A stretch of DNA of 64,000 bases from Aquihabitans sp. G128 (GCF_019048865.1 NZ_CP077604.1:806001-870000); one strand, 5' to 3'; positions 45,799-54,826 are shown, counted from the stretch's first letter. Translations and numbers: made by a program. Notes: generated by a model not told the origin, from the letters alone.

Positions 45799-46290
45799 TC
45801 AGGCGAAGTCCTCCGGGTTGACGGAGTCGATGAAGGAGCGGAACTCCTCCACCACCTCTTCCTGCTGGGCCTCTTCCTCGGGCTCGTCGTCCTCGAGGTA
45901 GCCGGCCTCGGCCAGCACGTCCTCGTTGGCGTAGATGGGCGAACCGGTGCGAGCCGCCAGGGCGATGGCGTCCGAGGGGCGGGAGGAGATGGTGTGGACC
46001 CCGTCGCGCCCGTTGAGCTCGAGCTCGGCGTGGAACACGCCTTCCTTCAGCTCGGTCACGGTGATCTTCTCGAGGCTCACGCCGAGGTCGTCGAGGACCT
46101 CGCGGAAGAGGTCGTGGGTCATCGGCCGGGGCGTGACGACCTCTTCGAGGGCGAAGGCGATCGCGGTGGCCTCCGGGGCGCCGATGAAGATCGGCAGCAC
46201 GCGGCGGGCGCCGCCCACCTCTCGCAACAGGGCGATCGGCGAGCTGCTCGGCATCTCGACCCGCACGCCCACCAGTTCCATCTCGGCCAC
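45799..46290 (-). CDS. DUF151/bifunctional nuclease-family protein
   Basis: A 163-residue DUF151 protein: MELVGVRVEMPSSSPIALL, LPIFIGAPEATAIAFALE, RPMTHDLFREVLDDLG and SSRPSDAIALAARTGSPI are the family landmarks. An acidic tail (LEDDEPEEEAQQEEVVEEF) follows. The mycobacterial counterpart sits between the two MerR genes, as here. The start is GTG 46290 with a TAGGCT box 6 nt upstream. Nuclease activity has been reported for some plant and bacterial relatives; not shown here. Confidence 0.85.
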   Translation of the reverse strand: MAEMELVGVRVEMPSSSPIALLREVGGARRVLPIFIGAPEATAIAFALEEVVTPRPMTHDLFREVLDDLGVSLEKITVTELKEGVFHAELELNGRDGVHTISSRPSDAIALAARTGSPIYANEDVLAEAGYLEDDEPEEEAQQEEVVEEFRSFIDSVNPEDFA

Positions 46291-46296
46291 GGGGCG

Positions 46297-46302
46297 AGCC
46301 TA
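46297..46302 (-). promoter_or_regulatory. -10 box, leaderless start of the DUF151 gene
   Basis: TAGGCT on the minus strand 6 nt before GTG 46290. Confidence 0.6.
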
Positions 46303-46340
46303 CCGTCCGCTGCTGCGGGTGGGGCGGGCAGATGCCCCGG

Positions 46341-46911
46341 TCAGGGCGCGACCGGGTACAGCTGTGGGACGTACCGGTCGGGATCGTCCTGGAGCGCTCC
46401 CCCGTCGACGGTCCAGAGGTCGCGGAGGTTGCGGTACCGGCCCCGGTGGTCGAGCCCGTAGCCGATGAGGAACCGGTCGGGCGCCTCCAGGGCTGCGTAG
46501 TCCGGGACCAGCGGCAGGATCCGGCGGACCGGCTTGTCGACCAGGGCGGCCACCCGGACCGACGCCGGCTCGAACGAGGCGAGGTGGCGGCGCAGGAAGT
46601 CGGCGGTGAAGCCGGTGTCGACGATGCCGGTCACCAGCACGACGGCCTCGCCGGCGATGGGGTGGTCGAGGTCCTTGACCACGCGTGCGGGCGGCGGCGC
46701 CGTCGAACGGGGCCACCGCCACCATGTCGATGCGGGCCGGGACCGTGATGCGGCGAGCCAGGTCGGCCAGGAAGACCACCGACCCCTTCAGCACGGCGAC
46801 GAGGGTGACGCCGCCGGGGTGGTCGGCGGAGATGGCCTCGGCCACCCGTCGGGCCTCGGCCTGGAGCCGAGCCTCGTCGGCGAGGAGGACCGGGCCGTCC
46901 GGGTCGGTCAC
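46341..46911 (-). CDS. Hypoxanthine phosphoribosyltransferase-like, frameshifted
   Basis: The N-terminal part (VTLVAVLKGSVVFLADLAR, then DMVAVAPFDGAAARTR) and C-terminal part (VVKDLDHPIAGEAVVLVTG, then IVDTGFTADFLRRHL and APDRFLIGYGLDHRGRYRNL) are in different frames, meeting at about 46679-46685. Together they are a type I phosphoribosyltransferase of about 190 residues; the PRPP loop reads VTGIVDTGFT, replacing the usual VEDIxDTGxT. It starts at GTG 46911 overlapping the upstream MerR stop, and salvages hypoxanthine or guanine if active. Confidence 0.8.
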
Positions 46912-47834
46912 GCCCGGTCGAGGTGCTGGCGCAGGTTGGCGCGCAGCAGCGCCGAGCGCAGGTCGTGGCCGAGGTCGGAGAGCTCCTCGACCAGCGCCAC
47001 GGCCTGCCGGCGGGCATCGGGGTTGCGCTGCTTGAGCAGCGGCATGGCCACCTGCTCCAGGAACCCCGCCTCGCGCTCGGCGGCCACCTTGTACATGCGG
47101 AGGTGGCGGGCACCGATGCCGTGGCCGAGGAAGGCGGCGGCCTTGGTGGCGATGAGCAGCGCGTCGCCGTCGTAGTACACGTCGTTGCCGTAGGACCGGC
47201 CGCTGAGCAGGCCGTACTGCTCGAGCTCGCGGAGCGACTCCAGGGTGAGGCCGGTGGCGGCGGCCAGCTCCTGGAGGCTGAGGCTCACGTCGGAGACGGT
47301 GCCGGCTGCGGCGCCGTCCGGGGCGGCCACGGTGGCCGACAGGGTGGCTGCGGTGGCGGTGGCGAGGGCGGCCTCGGTGTCGGCGGCCTGTCGGCTGGCG
47401 GCGAGGTCGGCCATCCAGATGGGCTGGGGGGCGCCGGGCGCCTCGCCGGCGGGCATGGAGGCCCGCACGGTGGGGGCGGCGGCGGGAGCGGCGGCCTCGC
47501 CGTCGGCCACCGCCGCGGCGGTGCCGGGCTCGTCAGGCGCCGCATCGGGCGGCACCGGGGCGGCGGCTGCGGGCTCGTCGGCGGGCACGCCGTCACCGGA
47601 GCCGAGGCGGTCCTTGATCACCTTCAGCGGCAGGAAGTTCTCGCGCTGCTGCACGAGGATCCAGCGCAGCCGGTCGATGTCGCTCTCGTAGAACTTGCGG
47701 TAGCCCGACGGGGTGCGCTCCGGGTCGATCAGGCCCTGGCTCTCCAGGAAGCGGATCTTGGAGATGGTGACGTCGGGGAACTCGTCCTGCAACAGGCTGA
47801 GGACCTCGCCGATCGAGAGGTGGGCGTCGGCCAC
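46908..47834 (-). CDS. ftsR: MerR-family regulator, FtsR-like
   Basis: A 308-residue MerR-type regulator. An N-terminal helix-turn-helix (LSIGEVLSLLQDEFPDVTIS, then KIRFLESQGLIDPERT and SGYRKFYESDIDRLRWIL) is followed by a long Ala/Pro linker and a second helix-turn-helix-like half (LSLQELAAATGLTLESLREL). This double layout, downstream of an FHA gene and gcvH, matches FtsR (Rv1828), which activates ftsZ in mycobacteria and corynebacteria. Start GTG 47834 is 1 nt beyond the FHA stop. The symbol is inferred from synteny and layout. Confidence 0.8.
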   Translation of the reverse strand: MADAHLSIGEVLSLLQDEFPDVTISKIRFLESQGLIDPERTPSGYRKFYESDIDRLRWILVQQRENFLPLKVIKDRLGSGDGVPADEPAAAAPVPPDAAPDEPGTAAAVADGEAAAPAAAPTVRASMPAGEAPGAPQPIWMADLAASRQAADTEAALATATAATLSATVAAPDGAAAGTVSDVSLSLQELAAATGLTLESLRELEQYGLLSGRSYGNDVYYDGDALLIATKAAAFLGHGIGARHLRMYKVAAEREAGFLEQVAMPLLKQRNPDARRQAVALVEELSDLGHDLRSALLRANLRQHLDRA

Positions 47835-47835
47835 G

Positions 47836-48316
47836 TCAGGCCTCCGACCCGGCCACGAACACCAGCTTGAACCGGCCGACCTGGAGCTCGTCACCGTTGG
47901 CCATCGGCTTGTCGCCCTCGATCAGGTCCTGGTTGAGGTAGGTCCCGTTGAGCGAGCCGACGTCGCGGACGACGTAGCCGCTGGTGGTGCGCTCGACCTC
48001 CACGTGACGTCGAGACACGGTCACGTCGTCGAGGAAGATGTCGGACTCGGGGTGGCGCCCGATGGTGGTGATGACGTGCTCGAGGGCGAACTCCGAGCCC
48101 GAGTTGGGGCCCCGGGTGGCCACCAGCACGCCGCCGGGACCGACGTCGGCCAGCTCGACCTTGATCTCCTCGCCGCCGGGCTGCTGGTCGAGCGAGAAGG
48201 TGATGGTGCTGGTGGCGTCCTCGTCGACGCGCTTCGAGCGGCTGGCCGCAGGACGAGCAGAAGTTCGACCCCGCGGTGTTGCGGTGCCCGCAGTTGTTGC
48301 AGAAGACGTCGGTCAC
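47836..48316 (-). CDS. Zinc-ribbon FHA-domain protein (GarA-like), frameshifted
   Basis: The protein begins TDVFCNNCGHRNTAGSNFCS with a Cys4 zinc ribbon (FCSSCGQPL). At about 48230-48238 the frame shifts; in the next frame it continues KRVDEDATSTITFSLDQQPG, then a full FHA domain (HVITTIGRHPESDIFLDD, VSRRHVEVER, GSLNGTYLNQDLI). Restored length is about 159 residues. In GarA a threonine cluster (ETTSVF) in this position is phosphorylated and bound by the FHA domain; DATSTITF looks equivalent. GarA proteins lack a zinc ribbon, so this is a variant. Start GTG 48316 is a choice between two close GTGs. Confidence 0.78.
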
Positions 48317-48365
48317 CGGTGCCACCTCGCCGTACGGTGGATCCGGGCGCGACCCGGATCCAGGG

Positions 48366-48746
48366 TCATCCCTCGATCAGCTTGCGGTAGGCGTCGGCGT
48401 CGAGCAGGGACTCGAGCTCGGCCGGGTCCGACACCTCGATGGTGCAGATCCAGCCCTCGCCGTACGGGTCGGCGTTGATCCGCTCCGGGTTGGCGTCCAG
48501 GTCGGCGTTGACCTCGGTGATGGTCCCGGCGACGGGTGCGTAGATGTCCGAGACGGACTTGGTGCTCTCGACCTCGCTGATGCCGGCGCCGCTGGCCACG
48601 GCCGAGCCGACGTCGGGGACCTGCACGAAGACGACGTCGCCCAGGGCGTCCTGGGCGTAGTCGGTGATGCCGATGCGGACCGTGTTGCCGTCGACCCGGA
48701 TCCATTCGTGGTCCGTGGAGTAGCGCAGCTCATCGGGGACGTTCAT
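48366..48746 (-). CDS. gcvH: Glycine cleavage system H-protein
   Basis: A 126-residue lipoyl carrier. The lipoylation lysine lies in SEVESTKSVSDIYAPVAG (about residues 55-72). N-terminal RYSTDHEWIRVDGNTVRIG and C-terminal INADPYGEGWICTIEV are conserved in H-proteins. It lies beside the garA-ftsR group, the arrangement of mycobacterial Rv1826-Rv1829. A TAGCCT box lies 8 nt before ATG 48746. Confidence 0.94.
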   Translation of the reverse strand: MNVPDELRYSTDHEWIRVDGNTVRIGITDYAQDALGDVVFVQVPDVGSAVASGAGISEVESTKSVSDIYAPVAGTITEVNADLDANPERINADPYGEGWICTIEVSDPAELESLLDADAYRKLIEG

Positions 48747-48754
48747 GGGGGCCG

Positions 48755-48760
48755 AGGCTA
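48755..48760 (-). promoter_or_regulatory. -10 box of gcvH
   Basis: TAGCCT on the minus strand 8 nt before ATG 48746. Confidence 0.5.
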
Positions 48761-48810
48761 CCCGACGGCGCCCCGCGGCGGGACCGGCGACGGGGCCGGC
48801 GCCGCCACGG

Positions 48811-51297
48811 TCAGCGCAGGGTCTGGCGGATGCGGCGGACGTACTCCTGGGCCAGCGAGCGGGCCGCGGCCTGATCGGTGCCCTCGGCCCAGATGTGGGT
48901 GACCGGCTCCTCGGGGTCCGGCAGCGCGAGGACCCAGCCGTCGTCGTGGAAGACCTTCACCCCGTCGATGAGCTCGAGGCGGCGGTCCTTGCTGAGCTCC
49001 ACGAGGGTGCGCATCACCAGGCCCTTCTGCTCCCAGGGGGTCACCACGGTCTCGTGGGCCAGGTGCACCCTCGGCAGGCTCTCGCGCACCGCGGCCAGGG
49101 TGGTGCCCGCCTTGGCGAGGAGCTCGAGCAGCTTCACCAGCGCGGCCCCGGCGTCGAAGGCCGGCAGGAAGCCGGGGAGGATGAACCCGCCGTCGCCGCT
49201 GGCGGCGAAGCCCACGCCCTTCTCGCTGGCGGCAGCCATGAGGGCGGCGGTGGAGGTCTTGGTGTGCTGGATGCGCACGTCGTAGGGCGCCACCAGCTGC
49301 TCGGCCACCGAGCTGACGTTCACCGGTAGGGCGATGCGGTCGCCGAGGAGGTGGCCGGCGACCAGCGACACGAACGCCAGCCGGGCCTCGTCGTCGGTGA
49401 GGACCTGCCCGCTGTCGTCGACCAGGGTGAGGTGCTCGCCGTCGGCATCGATCAGCGCGCCGAGGTGGGCGCCGGACGCCTGCACCAGGCGAGACACGTT
49501 GGCCTGGGCCTCGGCCTTGTCGACGGTGATGCGCTGGCGGGTGCTGGCGTAGGGGTTCACGCCCAGCACGTCGGCCCCGAGCTTGCCCAGCACGTTGGGC
49601 ATGACGAAGGCGGTGGCGCCGTAGCCGTAGTCGACCACCAGCTTGAAGCCCTTGTCGCGGACCGAGGCGAGGTCGACGGTCTCGCCGAGGGCGGCGGTGT
49701 AGTGCTCCAGCGCCCGCGGGGGAAGCCGATGTCGCCGATCTCGCCGGCGAGGACCCGGCGGAAGTCCTCCCGGGCGAAGAGGCGCTCGATCTTGCGCTGG
49801 GCGTCGGTGGTGATGTCGATGCCGTCGCGGTCGAAGAAGCGGATGACGACCGACTGCGAGTCGCCGTCGACGAGGCGGATGGTGGCGCCGGCGGAGGCCT
49901 GGGGCTGGCGGGTGAGGTACCGGGTGACCGGAACCGGGGCCACCTCGAGGTCGAGCACGTTGATGCCGCTGGCGTTGAGCCCGGCCATGAACGCCCGCTT
50001 GAGCATGCGGGCCGCTCGCGAGGAGTCCCGCGACGTGATGACCGTGGCGTCCTTGCGGAGGGTGGTGGCGAAGGCCATGGCCACCCGGGCCGCCAGCTCG
50101 GGGCTGATGTCGACGTTGGCCAGGCCCGAGACGCCGTCGCGCCCGAACAGCTGCCGGGCGCCCTTGGACTCCCAGATGATCGAGGAGTTGATGACCGCCC
50201 CGGCCTCGACGGTCTTGAAGGGGTAGATCTTCACATCGGCGGCGATGTGCGCGTTGTCGCCGATGAAGCACTCGTCGCCGATGACCGAACCGTCGTCGCA
50301 GCGGGCGCCCCTGCGCAGGTCGCTGGCCCGGCCGATGACCGAGCCCCGCAGCTGCACGCCCTCGCCGAGGTAGGCGTTGTCGTGGACCACGCTGCGCTCG
50401 ATGTCGGCGCCGCCCCGGACGCGGACGTTGCCGCCGAGCACGGCGTAGTCGCCGATGCGGGCCCCGGCCTCCACCCGGCAGTTCTCGCCGATGACGGCGA
50501 AGCCCTCGATCTTGGCGTCGGGGTGGACGTCGGCCCCCTCCCCCAGCCAGACGCCCCGCCCCAGCTCGAAGCCGGGCACGTCGACCTGGACCTTGCCGTC
50601 CATGACGTCCTTGTGGGACGAGACGTAGGACTCGAGCGTGCCGACGTCCTCCCAGTAGCCCTCGGCCACGGCGCCGTAGATGGGCTTGCCGTCGGCCAGC
50701 AGGGCCGGGAACACCTCGCTGGAGAAGTCGACCGGGCGGTCGGCCGGGATGTAGTCGAACACCTCGGGCTCCAGCACGAAGATGCCGGTGTTGATGGTGT
50801 CGCTGAACACCTGGCCCCAGGTGGGCTTCTCGAGGAAGCGCTCGATGGAGCCGTCCTCCTGGGTGATGACGATGCCGAACTTCGAGCGGGTTGTCGACCG
50901 CCACCAGGCCGATGGTGGCGAGCGCCTGCTTCTCGTCGTGGAAGGCCAGGATCTTGCCGAGGTCGATGTCGGTGAGCACGTCGCCGGAGATCACGAGGAA
51001 GCGCTCGGTGAGCTCGGCCATGGCGTTGCGCACGGAGCCGGCGGTGCCGAGAGGCTGGTCCTCGGTGGCGTAGACGATCTTCACGCCGAACTCGGAGCCG
51101 TCGCCGAAGTAGGTGCGGATCTGGTTGGCGAGGAACGCCACCGTGACCACGATCTCGTCGATCCCGTGCTGCTTGAGCAGGTTGACGACGTGCTCCATCA
51201 TCGGCCGGTTGGCCAACGGGAGCATGGGCTTCGGGCAGTTCGAGGTGAGCGGACGCAGCCGCGTCCCCTCGCCTCCTGCCATGATCACGGCCTTCAT
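48811..51297 (-). CDS. Mannose-1-phosphate guanylyltransferase/phosphomannomutase fusion, two compensating frameshifts
   Basis: An 828-residue fusion enzyme making GDP-mannose for glycan synthesis. N-terminal nucleotidyltransferase (MAGGEGTRLRPLTSNCPKPM, then QPLGTAGSVRNAM); middle hexapeptide-type beta helix (IGENCRVEAGARIGDYAVLG); C-terminal phosphomannomutase with the phosphoserine loop TSRDSSRAARML. A one-base gain near 50880 (LEFGIVITQEDGS restored) and a one-base loss near 49720 cancel out, so the two ends share a frame while about 1.16 kb between is in another. The total length is exactly divisible by three. A TAGCTT box is 7 nt upstream of ATG 51297. Confidence 0.88.
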   Translation of the reverse strand: MKAVIMAGGEGTRLRPLTSNCPKPMLPLANRPMMEHVVNLLKQHGIDEIVVTVAFLANQIRTYFGDGSEFGVKIVYATEDQPLGTAGSVRNAMAELTERFLVISGDVLTDIDLGKILAFHDEKQALATIGLVAVDNPLEVRHRHHPGGRLHRALPREAHLGPGVQRHHQHRHLRAGARGVRLHPGRPPGRLLQRGVPGPAGRRQAHLRRRGRGLLGGRRHARVLRLVPQGRHGRQGPGRRARLRAGAGRLAGGGGRRPPRRQDRGLRRHRRELPGGGRGPHRRLRRARRQRPRPGRRRHRAQRGPRQRLPRRGRAAAGLGHRPGQRPAQGRPLRRRFGHRRRVLHRRQRAHRRRCEDLPLQDRRGRGGHQLLDHLGVQGRPAAVRARRRLGPGQRRHQPRAGGPGGHGLRHHPPQGRHGHHVAGLLASGPHAQAGVHGRAQRQRHQRARPRGGPGSGHPVPHPPAPGLRRRHHPPRRRRLAVGRHPLLRPRRHRHHHRRPAQDRAPLRPGGLPPGPRRRDRRHRLPPRALEHYTAALGETVDLASVRDKGFKLVVDYGYGATAFVMPNVLGKLGADVLGVNPYASTRQRITVDKAEAQANVSRLVQASGAHLGALIDADGEHLTLVDDSGQVLTDDEARLAFVSLVAGHLLGDRIALPVNVSSVAEQLVAPYDVRIQHTKTSTAALMAAASEKGVGFAASGDGGFILPGFLPAFDAGAALVKLLELLAKAGTTLAAVRESLPRVHLAHETVVTPWEQKGLVMRTLVELSKDRRLELIDGVKVFHDDGWVLALPDPEEPVTHIWAEGTDQAAARSLAQEYVRRIRQTLR

Positions 51298-51304
51298 GGC
51301 CGCC

Positions 51305-51310
51305 AAGCTA
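51305..51310 (-). promoter_or_regulatory. -10 box, leaderless start of the GDP-mannose fusion gene
   Basis: TAGCTT on the minus strand 7 nt before ATG 51297. Confidence 0.6.
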
Positions 51311-51359
51311 CCCCCGGTCAGGTTGCGCCGAACGGGCCGGAGCGGGTTTCCCGGAACCT

Positions 51360-52001
51360 TCAGGCGGCCTCGGCAGCTGCCCGGTCGGCCCGACCCTCGC
51401 GCAGCGCCTTGATGCCGAGCGGCAGGTAGAGGGCCCAGGCGACGTAGCTGAAGGCCAGCCCCGGGATGCCCGTGACCCAGGCGAAGACCCGGCCGGTGTC
51501 GGCCCAGCCCATGGTGGACTCCGAGGCCAGGAACAGCGGGAACGCGAACATCAGCCCGAAGGTGCCGGCCTTGCCGAACCAGGTGACGTCGACGCGGCGG
51601 GCACCCATGAGGCCGAGCACCACCGTGGTGGCGGCCACCACGAACTCACGGACCAGCACCATCCAGGCGAACCAGACCGGCACGCTGCCGTCGATCAGGA
51701 TGCAGCCGATCCCGACGAAGAACAGCAGCCGATCGGCCACCGGGTCGAGGATCTTCCCGAGGTCGGAGACCTGGTGGTAGTGGCGGGCGATGTAGCCGTC
51801 GATCCAGTCGGTGGCGCCGAGGACGGCCAGGAGGCCCGCCGCCGCCGCCCGGTTGTCGCGGCCGAACATCAGGTAGACGAAGATCGGCAGGCACAGGAGG
51901 CGCACCAGCGAGATCACGTTGGGGATGGTGAGGATGGCGCTGCCGTCGACCGGCTCCGGTGCGGTCCCGCCCACCTCGATCGTCGGTTCGCCCACGGTCA
52001 T
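51360..52001 (-). CDS. pgsA: CDP-alcohol phosphatidyltransferase (PgsA-like)
   Basis: A 213-residue membrane enzyme with the CDP-OH-P signature DG(x2)AR(x8)G(x3)D(x3)D in DGYIARHYHQVSDLGKILDP, then VADR. It has five to six hydrophobic segments. It transfers glycerol phosphate (or another alcohol) to CDP-diacylglycerol in phospholipid synthesis; the PgsA name is the most likely of several related functions. ATG 52001, TAGGCT box 8 nt upstream. Confidence 0.82.
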   Translation of the reverse strand: MTVGEPTIEVGGTAPEPVDGSAILTIPNVISLVRLLCLPIFVYLMFGRDNRAAAAGLLAVLGATDWIDGYIARHYHQVSDLGKILDPVADRLLFFVGIGCILIDGSVPVWFAWMVLVREFVVAATTVVLGLMGARRVDVTWFGKAGTFGLMFAFPLFLASESTMGWADTGRVFAWVTGIPGLAFSYVAWALYLPLGIKALREGRADRAAAEAA

Positions 52002-52009
52002 CGGCGCCG

Positions 52010-52015
52010 AGCCTA
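52010..52015 (-). promoter_or_regulatory. -10 box of pgsA
   Basis: TAGGCT on the minus strand 8 nt before ATG 52001. Confidence 0.5.
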
Positions 52016-52059
52016 CCGACCGGGCTCCGGCGGGACGGGGTGGGCCACGGGTCGCTCCC

Positions 52060-52065
52060 TAGGAT
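52060..52065 (+). promoter_or_regulatory. -10 box, leaderless start of the HIT gene
   Basis: TAGGAT 6 nt before ATG 52072. Confidence 0.6.
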
Positions 52066-52071
52066 CGCCGC

Positions 52072-52496
52072 ATGGCTTCGCTCTTCACCGGATCATCGCC
52101 GGCGAGATCCCCGGCCGCTTCGTCTGGCGGGACGACCGGGCGGTCGTGTTCCTCACCATCGCCCCCATCAGCACCGGTCACGTGATGGTGGTGCCCATCG
52201 AGGAGGTCGACCACTGGCTCGACCTCGACCCGGACCTCGCCGCCCACCTCATGCGGGTGGCCCAGATCGTCGGCCAGGCCCAGGTGGCCGCCTTCTCCCC
52301 CGCTCGGGTCGGCCTGATCATCGCCGGCCTGGAGGTGCCCCACACCCACCTCCACGTGATCCCGATCGAGTCCGAGGCGGACCTGTCCTTCGCCAAGGCC
52401 GACCCCTCGGTCAGCGATGCCGCCCAGGACGCTGCGGCCGAGGCCCTGCGCGCCGCGCTGCGGGCCGCCGGCCACGCCGAGGTCGCCGACGCCTGA
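52072..52496 (+). CDS. HIT-family hydrolase, frameshifted near the start
   Basis: The family start MASLFTRIIAGEIPG is split: ATG 52072 gives MASLFT, then the frame changes; adding one C at about 52088 (CACCGG to CACCCGG) gives TRIIAGEIPGRFVW. Downstream the frame is intact to the HIT motif THLHVIPI near residue 101, the histidine triad of nucleotide hydrolases and transferases. The restored length is 141 residues. The -10 box before ATG 52072 supports that start rather than a later one. Confidence 0.83.
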
Positions 52497-52516
52497 GCGC
52501 CGGCGCGCCGAGCGGG

Positions 52517-54067
52517 TCAGCCCGTGCCGCTGCGGTCAAGCAGGTAGATGCCGGCCGCCTGGTAGGTGGGGTCGTAGCCGCGCTCGGCGAAGCGGTCGAG
52601 CACGGTGGCGCGATCGGCGTCGGTCCAGAGCGGGTCGCCGGTGCGGTTGTCGACCTCGGAGGTGTCGAGCAGGACCACCTCGGCCCGCTTGGCCACCAGC
52701 CGGATGCGGGCGGCGGTGAGGTTCTCCGGATCGGGAGGCAGCTCGATCAGGTCGGCCCGCTCGGCCACGAGGGCGGTGGTGGTGGGCGAAGACGCCACGG
52801 CGGCGTCGGGGTCGATGCGGTCGACCGCCTCCAGGCGGGCACCGTCGACGGCGTCCCGGCTCCCCCACGCCCAAGGCTGGCGGTAGGGCGAGCTCGGAGC
52901 CTCGGTCACGAACAGCAGGACCGCGCCCGCCAGCAGGGCGAGCAGCACCCGGCGGTCGACGTTGACCCGGGTGACGCTGACCTCGCCGATCCGCTCGAGC
53001 GCGAACACCAGGGCGACGAACACGAAGGCGGTGGCCGGGCCGATGTGGGCGGCGGCCGGCGACAGGTTGAGCACGCCCTCCTGGGCGTTCCGCTGCACGG
53101 CTCGGTCGGCGATCATGGCCAGCACGAGGCACGGCATGGCCACGAGGAGCTTGCGGGGCGACACCAGCGGCAGGAAGAGCAGGGGCGCCAGCACCACCAC
53201 GAGGAACAGGACGCTCGGCTCGGCCAGGAGCTCCCGCAGCTCGAAGAGCGGGTGGAAGACCAGCCGGGGGAACGCCGCCAGCGGCGTGACCGACCGGGCC
53301 ACGAACTCGCCGGCCGGGGTGAGCGCCCGATCCGGCGCCTTCGGGTGCAGCACCAGCACGGCCGCGATCGACCACGCCAGCCCCACGACGGCGGTGATCA
53401 CGCCCTTGCGCCGCTGGCCCTGCGTCGCCAGCAGCGCCCCGAGGGCGGCGACGGTGAGGCCGAGGTCGGCTCGGCACAGCAGCACCACCAGGACCAGGGC
53501 GGCGTAGCGCTTGTGGTGGCCGCGGCAAGCCTGCAGGTAGGCCCACAGCAGGGCCGGCAGCGCGATCAGCTCGGGGTGGAAGGCGCTCAGGTCGGCCCGG
53601 TGCAGCGTCGGCGCCAGCGCGAAGGCGGTGATGACCACGAGCGAGGCCCCCACCCGCAGTCGGGCCTCCTCGCGGGCCAGGCGCCACAGCGGCACGACCG
53701 CGGCGGCGATGGCACCGGCCTGGACGGTGGAGAAGACGGCCTCGGCGGGCACGAACCGCGTGGCCCACAGGACCGGCTCGGAGATGAACGACCAGCTGGC
53801 CGACGCCGGGTCGAGGCCGCCCACGGGGTGGCCCGCACCGCCGTGCTGGCGGCGCCACGCCGCCTGCAGCCACGGTCCGAGGCCGCTCCCGCCCTCGAGG
53901 GCGCGGATGGCGGCGGCGTCGAGCGCCAGGAGGACGGCGAACACCAGCGCCGCACCGATCCACGGCAGCAGGCGGTCGGCCGCCTCGCCGTCGAGGCGGC
54001 CCTCGGCCTGGAGGACGAAGCGGTCCCAGCGGCGCCGGATGCTCGGGCTGCGGGTCGGGGCGGTCAC
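52517..54067 (-). CDS. DUF2079 polytopic membrane protein
   Basis: A 516-residue membrane protein with about ten hydrophobic segments (for example WIGAALVFAVLLALDAAAI, then LFLVVVLAPLLFLPLVSP). The conserved FHPELIALPALL region and a soluble C-terminal part (VAKRAEVVLLDTSEVDNRTG) are features of DUF2079, related to GT-C glycosyltransferases. It starts at GTG 54067 overlapping the SRAP stop. The likely role is lipid-linked sugar transfer, by fold class only. Confidence 0.78.
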   Translation of the reverse strand: MTAPTRSPSIRRRWDRFVLQAEGRLDGEAADRLLPWIGAALVFAVLLALDAAAIRALEGGSGLGPWLQAAWRRQHGGAGHPVGGLDPASASWSFISEPVLWATRFVPAEAVFSTVQAGAIAAAVVPLWRLAREEARLRVGASLVVITAFALAPTLHRADLSAFHPELIALPALLWAYLQACRGHHKRYAALVLVVLLCRADLGLTVAALGALLATQGQRRKGVITAVVGLAWSIAAVLVLHPKAPDRALTPAGEFVARSVTPLAAFPRLVFHPLFELRELLAEPSVLFLVVVLAPLLFLPLVSPRKLLVAMPCLVLAMIADRAVQRNAQEGVLNLSPAAAHIGPATAFVFVALVFALERIGEVSVTRVNVDRRVLLALLAGAVLLFVTEAPSSPYRQPWAWGSRDAVDGARLEAVDRIDPDAAVASSPTTTALVAERADLIELPPDPENLTAARIRLVAKRAEVVLLDTSEVDNRTGDPLWTDADRATVLDRFAERGYDPTYQAAGIYLLDRSGTG

Positions 54068-54819
54068 CCCCGACCGGGCTCGTCCAGGCCGAGGCCGAGG
54101 CCGAGGTCCAGGCTGGTCTGGCCTGGCGCGTCGCCCGGCTCGACCGGGGCGATGAGCTGCGGGCCCTGGTTGCGGACGTTCCCGACCTCGGTGCCCACCG
54201 GTCGCAGCGCCAGCACGTCCGGCGGGGCGGGGACCAGGAGCCGACCGAGCGTGTCGAGGTCGGCGTCGGCGGGATCGAGCCACCGGTCCCAAGAGCCCGG
54301 CGCCAGGATCACCGGCATCCGGTCGTGGATGGCGGCCATGGCGTCGTTCGCCGTCGTGGTGATGATGGTGGTGGAGCGGAGGACGTCGTCGCTGTCGCGG
54401 CTGGGCCGCCACTCCTCCCAGAGGCCGGCGAAGGCCAGCGGCTCGTGGTCCGGGCGGTGCACGAAGTAGGGCTGCTTGGCCTTGGTCCCCTCGAGCTTCT
54501 GCCACTCGTAGAAGCCGTCGGCCGGGACGATGCAGCGCCGGGCACGGTAGGCCGCCTTGAACGCGCCCTTGTCGGCCAGGCCCTCGGCGCGGGCGTTGAT
54601 CATGCGGGCGCCGGCGGCAGGCGACTTGGCCCAGAACGGCACCAGGCCCCAGTGGTGGGCGGCCACCCGACGGACGCCCCCGTCGACCAGGACCACGAAC
54701 ACGTCGTCGGTGGGCGCCACGTTGTAGCGGGGCACGAACGCGTCCTCGACCGGCGGCTCGGCATCGAAGTACCGAGCCACCTCATCCGGAGGCGAGGACG
54801 AGACGAACCGGCCGCACAT
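54064..54819 (-). CDS. SOS-response-associated peptidase family (SRAP/YedK/HMCES)
   Basis: A 251-residue SRAP protein. Catalytic Cys2 is in MCGRFVSSSPPDE, the conserved NARAEG follows (about residues 74-79), with CIVPADGFYEW and HDRMPVILAPGSWDRWL later. SRAP proteins attach through Cys2 to abasic sites in single-stranded DNA and protect forks. It starts directly after a TAGCCT box (7 nt). Confidence 0.9.
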   Translation of the reverse strand: MCGRFVSSSPPDEVARYFDAEPPVEDAFVPRYNVAPTDDVFVVLVDGGVRRVAAHHWGLVPFWAKSPAAGARMINARAEGLADKGAFKAAYRARRCIVPADGFYEWQKLEGTKAKQPYFVHRPDHEPLAFAGLWEEWRPSRDSDDVLRSTTIITTTANDAMAAIHDRMPVILAPGSWDRWLDPADADLDTLGRLLVPAPPDVLALRPVGTEVGNVRNQGPQLIAPVEPGDAPGQTSLDLGLGLGLDEPGRG

Positions 54820-54826
54820 GCGCCGG

